From NCBI GenBank assembly GCA_903885895.1, contig CAISKC010000479.1, forward strand, positions 1 to 13,111: a stretch of DNA of 13,111 nt. The letters are read 5' to 3'. This document shows, one piece after another, positions 1 through 7,265 of the stretch (position 1 is the stretch's first letter; each line of letters starts with the position of its first letter). The stretch comes from an uncultured Legionella sp. Lineage in GTDB: Bacteria > Pseudomonadota > Gammaproteobacteria > Legionellales > Legionellaceae. A program made the translations under genes and the position numbers. The notes below the pieces were generated by a model. That model saw nothing but the letters and a program-made list of their open reading frames with translations. It was not told where the DNA came from and made no database searches.

Positions 1-165
1 ATGTTGTTAGTTGCTTCTAGTCCTGGTGTCAGCTTATTTATTATTAGCTTAAACTTTGGTCAGTTACCTTGGATGGGTTTATATCTCGTATTAATTATTG
101 CCCTGTACTTTTTTTATGCTGTTTTGAGTTTAAGACAGGAAAGCAAACAGATGGTATTGGCTTAA
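1..165 (+). CDS. C-terminal part of a hydrophobic membrane protein (probably partial at the window edge)
   Basis: Frame 1 is open from the first base to a TAA at 163-165, giving 54 residues. Residues about 10-17 and 21-44 are strongly hydrophobic, with SLFIISL, then MGLYLVLIIALYFFYAVL, followed by a short polar tail RQESKQMVLA. This is typical of one or two transmembrane helices ending in a positively charged cytoplasmic tail. The window happens to begin with ATG, but no upstream sequence is available to show a ribosome binding site. I therefore treat this as the end of a longer gene and not as a 54-aa protein, although a small membrane protein cannot be excluded. I do not recognise the family. 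The gene is convergent with minE. Confidence 0.5.
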   Translation: MLLVASSPGVSLFIISLNFGQLPWMGLYLVLIIALYFFYAVLSLRQESKQMVLA

Positions 166-220
166 AATGGTTTTTAGTAGAGGTGGGTTGTAGCGACGTG
201 CCCATTTATGTGGCGGGTTA

Positions 221-263
221 ATTCGTAGCCTTGATTAGGTTGTGCTGCATCAGGGCTACGAAT
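221..263. repeat. REP-like palindrome (15-nt arms, 13-nt loop) between convergent genes
   Basis: The left arm ATTCGTAGCCTTGAT (221-235) pairs with ATCAGGGCTACGAAT (249-263). Read as plus-strand RNA, all 15 positions pair, including one G-U wobble; on the minus strand the same position is a single C-A mismatch. The arms begin just before a GTAG tetranucleotide, which is typical of bacterial REP palindromes, and GTAGCC...GGCTAC intergenic hairpins are common in gammaproteobacteria. No run of T follows on either strand, so it is not a textbook intrinsic terminator. It lies 10 nt beyond the minE stop and could still stabilise or end either transcript. A second GTAG (190-193) upstream may belong to the same element. 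Confidence 0.6.
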
Positions 264-272
264 CAGAGTCTG

Positions 273-560
273 TTACTCAACCACTTCAGTCGCTTTCTCT
301 GTCATGGCAAAATTCAATTCTAAAATAGCGCTATCGCCCAAGCGTTCCAAATTGACACTCACTTTCTCTCGGTCAATCGGGATATATTTGGCAATGACAT
401 TCAAAATTTCTTCTTGCATTTTGGGTAAATCAGTCAGTTTAGGCAAACAGTCTGGTGTGTTGTGTTTTGAGCGTTCATGCGAAATAATGATTTGCAAACG
501 CTCTTTGGCAACGGACGCAGTGGAAGGTTTGCGTTTACGTAGGTATTTGAAAAGGCTCAT
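273..560 (-). CDS. minE: MinE, cell division topological specificity factor
   Basis: MinE binds membrane-bound MinD, stimulates its ATPase and drives the pole-to-pole oscillation that keeps the division inhibitor away from midcell. The 95-residue product has the family layout: an N-terminal amphipathic membrane-targeting segment (MSLFKYLRKRK), the anti-MinCD stretch with AKERLQIII at about residues 18-26, and the C-terminal topological-specificity domain with EEILNVIAKYIPID and a final beta strand containing AILELNF. It is slightly longer than the usual 88 or so residues because of a small insertion (about LTDLPKM) between the two halves. Its ATG overlaps the minD stop codon in a 4-nt ATGA (560-557), so translation is probably coupled. 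Identification is secure. Confidence 0.97.
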   Translation of the reverse strand: MSLFKYLRKRKPSTASVAKERLQIIISHERSKHNTPDCLPKLTDLPKMQEEILNVIAKYIPIDREKVSVNLERLGDSAILELNFAMTEKATEVVE

Positions 561-1387
561 GCTTTTGCATCCTCCCTTTGTTTGCCAAATAGACGTTTAA
601 ATATATTTCTGCGTTCTATGTTGATGAATCGCATGGGCCGATTTTCGCCCAGGAACCGCGCAATAGCATCTTGATATGCAGCGCCTGCATCACTTTCTTC
701 ATCTAGAATAACCGGTGTACCCGTGTTAGATGCTTTAAGTACAGCTTTTGATTCTGGAATGATACCAATTAATGGGATGGCAAGGATATCTTGCACGTCT
801 TGTACGGACAACATATCACCGCGCTCAACGCGTTCTGGATTGTATCGCGTTAAGAGTAAATGTTCTTTAATGGGGTCTTTACCTTCCATCGCACGTTTTG
901 TTTTGCTTGCCAAAATGCCAAGGATACGGTCAGAGTCACGTACGGACGATACTTCAGGGTTCGTGACAATGATAGCGTGATCAGCAAAATGCATCGCCAT
1001 CAATGCGCCAGACTCAATACCAGCAGGAGAGTCGCAAATGATGTATTCAAATTCTTTCGCAAGCTCTGTCAGAACCTTTTCTACCCCTTCTAAAGTGAGG
1101 GCGTCTTTGTCACGTGTTTGTGATGCTGGGAGGATGTATAAATCAGGGATCCGTTTATCTTTAATCAGTGTTTGGCGAATCGTTGCTTCACCGTTGATTA
1201 TATTGATAAAATCATAAACGACGCGTCGTTCGCATCCCATGATGAGATCCAGATTACGTAGTCCAATATCAAAATCAATGACGACCGTTTTATGACCGCG
1301 CATGGCCAAGCCAGTTGACAATGCAGCAGAAGACGTCGTTTTGCCAACGCCCCCCTTGCCAGAGGTGATTACAATAATGTTAGCCAA
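557..1387 (-). CDS. minD: MinD, septum-site-determining ATPase
   Basis: MinD is a ParA/MinD-type ATPase that dimerises with ATP on the inner membrane, recruits MinC to block FtsZ assembly, and is released by MinE. The deviant Walker A motif GKGGVGKTT (residues 10-18) carries signature Lys11 and Lys16, followed by VVIDFDIG with Asp40 and the core CDSPAGIESGA. The C-terminal NIFKRLFGKQR is the amphipathic membrane-targeting helix. I place the start at TTG 1387: an AAGGAG (1399-1394) lies 6 nt upstream and the protein then begins MANIIVITSGKGG, matching the family. The in-frame ATG at 1402 would put this Shine-Dalgarno sequence inside the gene. It gives 276 residues and overlaps minE by 4 nt. 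No minC lies immediately upstream. Confidence 0.96.
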   Translation of the reverse strand: MANIIVITSGKGGVGKTTSSAALSTGLAMRGHKTVVIDFDIGLRNLDLIMGCERRVVYDFINIINGEATIRQTLIKDKRIPDLYILPASQTRDKDALTLEGVEKVLTELAKEFEYIICDSPAGIESGALMAMHFADHAIIVTNPEVSSVRDSDRILGILASKTKRAMEGKDPIKEHLLLTRYNPERVERGDMLSVQDVQDILAIPLIGIIPESKAVLKASNTGTPVILDEESDAGAAYQDAIARFLGENRPMRFINIERRNIFKRLFGKQREDAKA

Positions 1388-1431
1388 AACAAACTCCTTC
1401 ATTATTCTGATAAAAATTCAAATTAAGAGGT

Positions 1432-1461
1432 AGTCTACACGTTATAGGGTGAGCAATTCAA
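1432..1461 (-). promoter_or_regulatory. Candidate minDE promoter
   Basis: On the minus strand a TTGAAT (-35-like, 1461-1456) is followed after 18 nt by TAGACT (-10-like, 1437-1432), about 45 nt before the minD start. A better isolated -10-like TATAAC (1446-1441) lies inside the spacer but has no good -35 at the right distance. A promoter is expected here because minD is the first gene of its unit, but the exact boxes are uncertain. Confidence 0.25.
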
Positions 1462-1483
1462 GAGGGTGTAAATTAAACATATA

Positions 1484-1526
1484 TGACGGTCAAATTTGAG
1501 TAGAGTTTTCCGAGCTACGACCGTCA
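1484..1526. repeat. Inverted repeat in the minD/guaB divergent control region
   Basis: TGACGGTC (1484-1491) is the exact reverse complement of GACCGTCA (1519-1526), separated by 27 nt. It lies roughly midway between the two divergent genes. The arms could be a pair of operator half-sites or the stem of an RNA hairpin. A further partial copy, TGACGGGC, occurs at 1568-1575. I cannot match it confidently to a known regulator; it does not resemble the PurR operator (ACGCAAACGTTTGCGT-like). Confidence 0.4.
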
Positions 1527-1627
1527 GAGAGAGGCAGTTTTGTTTCTGATGTACCAGATCTGCTCCTTGACGGGCGCGGCGCAGATTTCAAATTGGTGCA
1601 TGTTTCTGGATATTTTTTTGGTTTTGG

Positions 1628-1635
1628 TATAGAAT
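1628..1635 (+). promoter_or_regulatory. Candidate -10 element of the guaB promoter
   Basis: TATAGAAT at 1628-1635 is a good sigma-70-type -10 box 31 nt upstream of the guaB ATG, preceded by a T-rich stretch. No convincing -35 hexamer is found 16-18 nt upstream (best is TTCTGG at 1604-1609), so it may depend on an activator or on AT-rich upstream DNA. A TTGACG at 1567-1572 looks like a -35 but has no matching -10. Confidence 0.35.
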
Positions 1636-1666
1636 AACCCATCATTTTTTCTCATTGGATTCGAAT

Positions 1667-3151
1667 ATGTCATTGCACATTTTGCAACAAGCTTTGACTT
1701 TTGATGATGTGTTATTGTTACCAGCTCATTCTACTATATTGCCACGTGATGCTTCTTTGCAAACTGCGCTCACTCGAGATATTCGTTTGAATATGCCTTT
1801 GATTTCTGCGGCAATGGATACTGTGACTGAGGCTCGTTTGGCTATTGCGATGGCTCAAGAGGGTGGCATAGGTATCATTCATAAGAATATGAGTATCGCT
1901 GCGCAAGCGGAAGCGGTGCGGCGAGTTAAAAAGTTTGAAAGCGGTATGGTGAAAGATCCTATTTCTGTGAGCCCGGATATTACGGTTGCGCAATTATTAG
2001 AAATTATGTCTAAGCATAATATTTCTGGCGTACCGGTGGTGGAAGGGGAAAGTTTGATTGGTATCGTTACCAGCCGAGATATTCGGTTCGAATCGAACTT
2101 GGGCCAAGCTGTAGCCGCTGTGATGACACCCCGGGAACGATTGGTGACTGTGCGTGAAGGTGAAAGTCGTGATGAAATTTTCCGTTTGCTTCATAAACAC
2201 CGGCTTGAAAAACTATTAGTTGTGAATGATGATTTTTATCTGCGTGGTTTGATTACTGTAAAAGATATCCAAAAAGCCCAAGAAAATCCTTATGCATGTA
2301 AAGATCAATCTGGTCAATTAAGGGTTGGTGCTGCGGTAGGCGTGGGTGAGGGGACCGATGAGCGGATCAGCGCTTTGATTGAAGCTTGTGTAGACGTACT
2401 CGTTGTTGACACCGCGCATGGCCATTCGCAAGGGGTTTTAGAACGCGTAAGATGGATAAAAAAACACCACCCAAATATTCAAGTGATTGGGGGTAATATT
2501 GCGACAGGTCAGGCTGCAAAAGATTTGATGAAAGCCGGTGTTGATGCAGTCAAAGTTGGGATTGGACCTGGATCTATTTGTACGACACGTGTGGTAACCG
2601 GTGTAGGGGTGCCTCAGCTTTCGGCTATTGCCAATGTAGCGGCAGCGGTACAAGGTGCAGTACCCATTATTGCGGATGGTGGTATTCGGTTTTCAGGCGA
2701 TGTATGCAAAGCACTGGCAGCTGGAGCAGATACCGTTATGTTAGGTTCTATTTTTGCTGGTACGGAAGAGTCTCCAGGCGAAATTGAATTGTTTCAAGGG
2801 CGTACATACAAGGGATACCGCGGTATGGGATCTATTGGCGCGATGTCACAAGCTCAAGGTTCTAGTGACCGTTATTTTCAAGACTCGAAATTGGGAACTG
2901 ATAAATTGGTTCCAGAAGGAGTGGAAGGACGAGTACCTTATAAAGGGTCTATTCATGCCATCATTCATCAGATATTAGGCGGATTGCGTTCCTGTATGGG
3001 TTATCTCGGTGCCCCTACGATAGAAAATTTGCATCAAAGCGCTCAATTTGTCCAGGTTACGCATGCTGGTATCCGAGAGTCGCATGTTCATGATGTCCAT
3101 GTCACCAAACAAGCACCGAATTACCAAGTTAATGAGGGTGGAGGGTTTTAA
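1667..3151 (+). CDS. guaB: Inosine-5'-monophosphate dehydrogenase
   Basis: It oxidises IMP to XMP with NAD+, the first committed and rate-limiting step of GMP synthesis in the cytosol. The 494-residue product starts with the typical [19 protein letters not shown] barrel entry, then a tandem CBS pair (about residues 95-203) inserted in the barrel. The catalytic loop is GPGSICTTR with nucleophile Cys305, followed by the IMP-binding [11 protein letters not shown] and the flap [10 protein letters not shown]. The C-terminus [16 protein letters not shown] is also conserved. I choose ATG 1667, which aligns with the E. coli N-terminus; an in-frame TTG at 1655 adds four residues and is less likely. 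The ribosome binding site is weak (GGA at 1657-1659). It is first in a guaB-guaA-bioFHD run and overlaps the guaA reading frame. Confidence 0.97.
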   Translation: MSLHILQQALTFDDVLLLPAHSTILPRDASLQTALTRDIRLNMPLISAAMDTVTEARLAIAMAQEGGIGIIHKNMSIAAQAEAVRRVKKFESGMVKDPISVSPDITVAQLLEIMSKHNISGVPVVEGESLIGIVTSRDIRFESNLGQAVAAVMTPRERLVTVREGESRDEIFRLLHKHRLEKLLVVNDDFYLRGLITVKDIQKAQENPYACKDQSGQLRVGAAVGVGEGTDERISALIEACVDVLVVDTAHGHSQGVLERVRWIKKHHPNIQVIGGNIATGQAAKDLMKAGVDAVKVGIGPGSICTTRVVTGVGVPQLSAIANVAAAVQGAVPIIADGGIRFSGDVCKALAAGADTVMLGSIFAGTEESPGEIELFQGRTYKGYRGMGSIGAMSQAQGSSDRYFQDSKLGTDKLVPEGVEGRVPYKGSIHAIIHQILGGLRSCMGYLGAPTIENLHQSAQFVQVTHAGIRESHVHDVHVTKQAPNYQVNEGGGF

Positions 3152-4724
3152 GATTACCTTAATAAAAGAAAATCCCATTCTAATTTTAGATTTTGGTTCA
3201 CAATATACCCAGTTGATTGCTCGTAGGCTCCGGGAAATGGGTGTGTATTGTGAAATTCATCCTTATCACGTCGATGTTGCCATGTTGCAGCAATTGAAGC
3301 CCTGTGGTGTTATTTTATCTGGTGGCCCAGCCAGCGTGATGTTAGACAAGACTGTTTGTGCGCCGGATTGGGTATTTAGCTGCCAGCTTCCCCTGCTAGG
3401 GATTTGTTATGGAATGCAAACGATGGCCGCTCAATTGGGTGGAGAAGTTCAAGCGTCTTCCTCTCGCGAATTTGGCTATGCTGAATTGTCTTTGCCGCAG
3501 AAGTCAGATTTGTTTGCAGATGTGGCGTTTGAGCACCCCGATAACCCAAGTTTAGATGTTTGGATGAGTCATGGTGACAAAGTCACGCAAATGCCACCCA
3601 ATTTTACTGTTATTGCAACCACAGCTAACACACCGATTGCTGGTATGGCTGATGAACAAAAACATTGGTATGGTCTACAATTTCACCCAGAAGTCACTCA
3701 TACACCGCAAGGCAAAGCCATTTTACACCGCTTTGCAGTGGATATTTGTCATGCTCAGACGCATTGGACGACTGATTATATCATCGATGAAATGATTCAT
3801 ACGGTTCGAGAACAAGTAGGTACAGAAGGCGTTCTATTAGGATTGTCAGGTGGCGTCGATTCTTCAGTGGTTGCCGCACTCTTACATCGTGCTATTGGCA
3901 AACAACTTGTCTGTGTGTTTGTGGATACAGGATTACTGCGTCAAAATGAAATGCAGCATGTCAAAGCGATGTTTGCGGATCATTTGGGAATTCATATTAT
4001 TTGGGTTAATGCTGCCGCTGAATTTTATGCAGCTTTGGCTCAGCAAGATTGCCCAGAAACGAAACGTAAAATCATTGGCAAATTGTTTATTGATATATTT
4101 GAACGCGAAGCCAAAAAAATATCTTCCGTAGCGTGGTTGGCCCAAGGTACTATTTATTCAGATGTTATTGAATCAGCTTTGTCACAGCACCAAGGCATCT
4201 CTGAAGTGATCAAATCACATCATAATGTCGGTGGTTTGCCAGACAATATGCAATTGAAATTAGTAGAACCGTTGCGCTTCTTATTTAAAGACGAAGTGCG
4301 GCAACTGGGTTTAAAATTAGGCTTGCCTGCAGAGATGATTCAACGTCATCCTTTTCCTGGACCCGGTTTGGGCGTCAGAATTTTGGGTGAAATCAAAGAA
4401 GAGTACGCCGATATTCTCCGTCAAGCAGATGCTATTTTTATTGAGGAATTGCGTGCTGCCAATTTATATGATCGCGTGAGTCAAGCTTTTGCTGTCTTTT
4501 TGCCAGTTAAAAGTGTGGGTGTCATGGGAGATGGTCGCCAATATGGATATGTGATTGCTTTACGTGCGGTGGAAACCGTTGATTTTATGACGGCACATTG
4601 GTCGCAGTTACCTTGGGATTTTTTAGGACAAGTGTCCAATCGCATCATTAATGAAGTTCATGGTGTGTCGCGTGTGACCTATGATATTTCCGGCAAACCG
4701 CCCGCAACGATTGAATGGGAATGA
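3132..4724 (+). CDS. guaA: GMP synthase (glutamine-hydrolysing)
   Basis: It converts XMP to GMP using ATP and ammonia released from glutamine. The N-terminal class I glutamine amidotransferase domain shows [12 protein letters not shown], the nucleophile in [11 protein letters not shown] and the catalytic His and Glu in [10 protein letters not shown]. The ATP-pyrophosphatase domain has the PP-loop [11 protein letters not shown], then [10 protein letters not shown] and HPFPGPGLG. The C-terminal dimerisation domain ends in the invariant [11 protein letters not shown]. The ATG at 3132 overlaps guaB by 20 nt, has no clear Shine-Dalgarno and gives 530 residues. A strong GGAGGG (3140-3145) instead sits 7 nt before an ATT at 3153. 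That rare start would give 523 residues, with an N-terminus the length of the E. coli enzyme. The function is certain; the start is not. Confidence 0.96.
   Translation: MRVEGFKITLIKENPILILDFGSQYTQLIARRLREMGVYCEIHPYHVDVAMLQQLKPCGVILSGGPASVMLDKTVCAPDWVFSCQLPLLGICYGMQTMAAQLGGEVQASSSREFGYAELSLPQKSDLFADVAFEHPDNPSLDVWMSHGDKVTQMPPNFTVIATTANTPIAGMADEQKHWYGLQFHPEVTHTPQGKAILHRFAVDICHAQTHWTTDYIIDEMIHTVREQVGTEGVLLGLSGGVDSSVVAALLHRAIGKQLVCVFVDTGLLRQNEMQHVKAMFADHLGIHIIWVNAAAEFYAALAQQDCPETKRKIIGKLFIDIFEREAKKISSVAWLAQGTIYSDVIESALSQHQGISEVIKSHHNVGGLPDNMQLKLVEPLRFLFKDEVRQLGLKLGLPAEMIQRHPFPGPGLGVRILGEIKEEYADILRQADAIFIEELRAANLYDRVSQAFAVFLPVKSVGVMGDGRQYGYVIALRAVETVDFMTAHWSQLPWDFLGQVSNRIINEVHGVSRVTYDISGKPPATIEWE
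3140..3155 (+). promoter_or_regulatory. Strong Shine-Dalgarno placed before an ATT codon at the guaA 5' end
   Basis: GGAGGG at 3140-3145, inside the last codons of guaB, is followed after 7 nt by ATT (3153-3155), in frame with guaA and 8 codons before the conserved ILILDFGSQ. No ATG, GTG or TTG lies at a suitable distance downstream of it. The alternatives ATG 3132 and GTG 3138 lie upstream of it. Either guaA starts at the rare ATT, or this purine-rich stretch is incidental. Confidence 0.4.
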
Positions 4725-5851
4725 CTGAGTCAATTTCACAAAAGTTAACAGATTATCTTGCAGACCGAAAACAACAAGGTTTGCATCGTGTGCGCGTCGA
4801 ATCCAATGCGCAAGAAAAAAGCTTGGACTTTTCTTGTAATGATTACCTTTCTTTAGCCGACGATACGCGTGTACGTGAAGCGTATCGTACTGGCTTTCAG
4901 CAATATCCTGCGGGCAGTGGTGGATCGATGGTACTCTGCGGGTACCATGCGCCGCATCGTTTATTAGAACAATCATTTGCGCAAGCCTTGGGTGTGGATG
5001 ATTGTTTGTTATTTTCTTCAGGCTATGTTGCCAATATCAGTGTCGTCAGTCTATTGGTACACTTTGGTCTGCATGTGGTCATGGATAAAGCCATTCATGC
5101 TTCTGTCTATGACGGATTAGGGCTTGCCAATGCGCGCTACACGCGTTTTTTACACAATGATCTGGATAATTTAAAACAAAAATTTGATGAATGCACGGGT
5201 CCAGTTGCTGTATTGACAGAATCAACGTTTAGTATGAGTGGTTTGCATGCGCCACTCTCGGATATGGCAGCTTTGGTGCAAAGCAAAAAAGATGCTTGTT
5301 TGATCGTTGATGAGGCACATGGTTTTGGTGTGATGGGACCGCAAGGCTTAGGCGGTGTGGTCGCAGCAGGTCTAACCCAAGATGAAGTGCCGTTGCGCGT
5401 GATCCCATTTGGTAAAGCACTGAGTGGATCTGGCGCGATCGTGGCTGGCAAAGCGCTGTGGATCGATGCTTTATTGCAAGCAACACGACAGCCGGTGTAC
5501 TCTACTGCAATCAGTCCAGCGTTCGCTTATGGTTTATCGGAAGTCTTGGATATTGTACGACAGGCTGATGATAGACGCGCTCATTTACACACCTTGATCC
5601 ATTATTTTCGCAAGTCCGCACAAACGAGTGGATTGCGCTGGCGAAATTCGCTGTCTCCTATCCAGCAATTACAATTAGGGTGTCCGTTTTTGGCACAGTC
5701 TTATACGCAAGCATTACAAGCTCAGAAAATCCGTTGTTTCCCTATTCGTCAGCCGACAGTGCCTAAACAGGATACGGGTTTACGGGTTATTTTAAACTAC
5801 CAGCATAGCCTGGAGGACATTGATCGCTTATTTCAGGTACTGCGAGCATGA
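4721..5851 (+). CDS. bioF: 8-amino-7-oxononanoate (KAPA) synthase
   Basis: This PLP enzyme of the alpha-oxoamine synthase family condenses pimeloyl-ACP (or pimeloyl-CoA) with L-alanine to give KAPA, the first step in building the biotin rings. Visible landmarks are FSCNDYLSL near residue 40, the glycine-rich [14 protein letters not shown], the PLP-stacking His in [21 protein letters not shown] with the Asp and His that bind PLP, and [10 protein letters not shown] with the Schiff-base lysine near residue 232. The C-terminus [14 protein letters not shown] is also typical. I choose ATG 4721, which overlaps the guaA TGA as ATGA, as at the next two junctions; ATG 4715 would add two residues. Length, 376 residues, is normal. 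No BirA-type operator is visible upstream, so expression probably follows the gua promoter. Confidence 0.95.
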   Translation: MTESISQKLTDYLADRKQQGLHRVRVESNAQEKSLDFSCNDYLSLADDTRVREAYRTGFQQYPAGSGGSMVLCGYHAPHRLLEQSFAQALGVDDCLLFSSGYVANISVVSLLVHFGLHVVMDKAIHASVYDGLGLANARYTRFLHNDLDNLKQKFDECTGPVAVLTESTFSMSGLHAPLSDMAALVQSKKDACLIVDEAHGFGVMGPQGLGGVVAAGLTQDEVPLRVIPFGKALSGSGAIVAGKALWIDALLQATRQPVYSTAISPAFAYGLSEVLDIVRQADDRRAHLHTLIHYFRKSAQTSGLRWRNSLSPIQQLQLGCPFLAQSYTQALQAQKIRCFPIRQPTVPKQDTGLRVILNYQHSLEDIDRLFQVLRA

Positions 5852-6594
5852 GTCAGTTGGTCATTCAAACCTACGGCAGTGGTGCACCTTTGGTATTGTT
5901 GCATGGTTGGGGATTTGATCGTTATATTTGGCATACGATATTGCCAGAGTTGTTGTCTTTACCGACCGCTTATCAAATTTTTTTGGTGGATTTGCCTGGG
6001 TTTGGGGACAGTCCGATGCTCGAATGGTCGGATTTTAAGACACAATTATTAGCAGCTCTCCCGTCACAATTTACCTTGGCAGGGTGGTCTTTAGGTGGAT
6101 TATTTGCCACGCGATTGGCAAGTGAAGCACCGCATCGAATTAAGAAATTACTGCAGATAGCTTCCACGCCTTATTTCATTCGTAGCGAGGATTGGGTAGG
6201 CATGACGCCAGAAACTTTGGATCTTTTCTACCAACAATTTACCACAGCGCCACACACCACACGCCAACAATTTGTACAAGCACAATTACCTGCTGGGATG
6301 GTGTGGGACGTAAGTGGATTAGATGCGGCTGGCAATTGCGACGATATGCAAATCGGACTTCTAGAAGGCCTGACGATACTGAAAAATTGGGATTTACGGT
6401 CTCATTTGGCGCAATTGAGCATGCCAGTCTCTTATATATTTGGACGTTTAGATAGAATTGTTTCACATAAAACACTGACAGTCTTGCAACAAGAGCATCC
6501 ACATTTTCATTACACTTTATTGCCACATGCCGGGCATATGCCATTTTTGTCGCATCGGGTAGCATTCATGGATTGGCTTAAGGAGCAGGTATGA
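5848..6594 (+). CDS. bioH: Pimeloyl-ACP methyl ester carboxylesterase
   Basis: BioH is an alpha/beta hydrolase that removes the methyl group from pimeloyl-ACP methyl ester, ending the BioC-primed fatty-acid cycles and freeing pimeloyl-ACP for BioF. The 248-residue protein shows the oxyanion region LVLLHGWGFD, DLPGFGDS, the nucleophile elbow GWSLGG with Ser81, the acid in IFGRLDRIV (Asp202) and the catalytic His in HAGHMPFLSH (His230). The adjacent SLGG and HMPF contexts resemble E. coli BioH (GWSLGG, HAPFISH). The position between bioF and bioD, with 4-nt overlaps on both sides (5848-5851 and 6591-6594), supports the biotin role over a generic hydrolase. BioC, which makes the methyl ester, is not in the window. 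Confidence 0.92.
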   Translation: MSQLVIQTYGSGAPLVLLHGWGFDRYIWHTILPELLSLPTAYQIFLVDLPGFGDSPMLEWSDFKTQLLAALPSQFTLAGWSLGGLFATRLASEAPHRIKKLLQIASTPYFIRSEDWVGMTPETLDLFYQQFTTAPHTTRQQFVQAQLPAGMVWDVSGLDAAGNCDDMQIGLLEGLTILKNWDLRSHLAQLSMPVSYIFGRLDRIVSHKTLTVLQQEHPHFHYTLLPHAGHMPFLSHRVAFMDWLKEQV

Positions 6595-7241
6595 TCAAAA
6601 CCTATTTTATAACCGGGACCGATACAGATTGTGGTAAGACTTATGTGACGGTAGCGTTGTTAAAATACCTGCAGCAACAAAAAATGCGCGCTCGTGCGTT
6701 GAAACCTATTGCAAGTGGATGCCAGTTAGAGCAGGGTGAATTGGTAAATGATGACATTCAACGTTTGGAACAAGCTAATGGAAGCCATCCCTCTGCCATT
6801 TATAATTGGAAATTACGCTCGGCAATTTCACCTAATTTGGCTGCTGCAGAAGAGGGGGTTTCCATCACGGCAGCGCAGATCAAAACCTTTTGTGTAGCTT
6901 ATCCCAAAACTGACTTAGATTACTTACTCGTAGAGGGTGCAGGCGGCTTATTGGTGCCATTGAACGAGCGAGAAACGTGGATTGATTTTTTGGTGCAAAC
7001 TCGCATGCCAGTTTTGTTAGTAGTGGGCATGCGGTTGGGCTGTATGAATCATGCGCTTTTAACGGCTTACGTGTTGAGAAAACAACATATCCCCTGTCAT
7101 GGATGGATTGCGAATTTCTTAGATCCGAATATGTCTGCGCAGCTCGAAAATTTGGCAACACTGCAACATTGGCTTGATTATCCATTATTGGGGACTATTC
7201 CTTTTCAAGGTGAGTTTTGCCCTGAATCTATCGTAATTTAG
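6591..7241 (+). CDS. bioD: ATP-dependent dethiobiotin synthetase
   Basis: BioD carboxylates 7,8-diaminopelargonate with CO2 and ATP to form the ureido ring of dethiobiotin. The 216-residue P-loop protein begins YFITGTDTDCGKTYV, a BioD-type Walker A with Lys16 (the usual Glu of TDTEVGKT is Asp13). It continues with LKPIASG (Lys38), NDDIQ (Asp54/55), LLVEGAGGLLVPL with Glu115, and VVGMRLGCMNHALLTA. All key residues seen in the E. coli enzyme have counterparts. It is a few residues shorter than the roughly 225-aa norm at the C-terminus, which ends FQGEFCPESIVI. It overlaps bioH by ATGA and is the last gene of the run. Only 24 nt separate it from the convergent large gene, with no evident terminator. 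Confidence 0.95.
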   Translation: MIKTYFITGTDTDCGKTYVTVALLKYLQQQKMRARALKPIASGCQLEQGELVNDDIQRLEQANGSHPSAIYNWKLRSAISPNLAAAEEGVSITAAQIKTFCVAYPKTDLDYLLVEGAGGLLVPLNERETWIDFLVQTRMPVLLVVGMRLGCMNHALLTAYVLRKQHIPCHGWIANFLDPNMSAQLENLATLQHWLDYPLLGTIPFQGEFCPESIVI

Positions 7242-7265
7242 AACGATAAATACAGCGGTTTTCTG

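Noticed and set aside
304..600. Plus-strand 98-codon ORF opposite minE
   Set aside because: It lies entirely antisense to secure minE and the minD 3' end and has no recognisable domain; it is a shadow frame.
1567..1595. TTGACG as -35 of a guaB promoter
   Set aside because: The sequence 17 nt downstream (AAATTG) is a poor -10 and the spacer is very GC-rich; TATAGAAT at 1628 is the better -10.
1655..1666. TTG start for guaB adding MDSN
   Set aside because: ATG 1667 matches the family N-terminus and sits at a plausible distance from the weak GGA at 1657-1659; TTG has no better ribosome binding site.
1403..1666. Purine riboswitch or small RNA upstream of guaB
   Set aside because: I see no purine-aptamer core or conserved junction; only the 8-bp inverted repeat is visible.
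3048..3131. Upstream extension of guaA beginning at ATG 3048
   Set aside because: It would overlap guaB by more than 100 nt and add residues with no counterpart in GMP synthases; the conserved N-terminus begins near 3153.
7242..7265. Bidirectional terminator between bioD and the giant gene
   Set aside because: Only 24 nt are available; ACAG...CTGT gives a 4-bp stem without a T-tract, so it is not supported.
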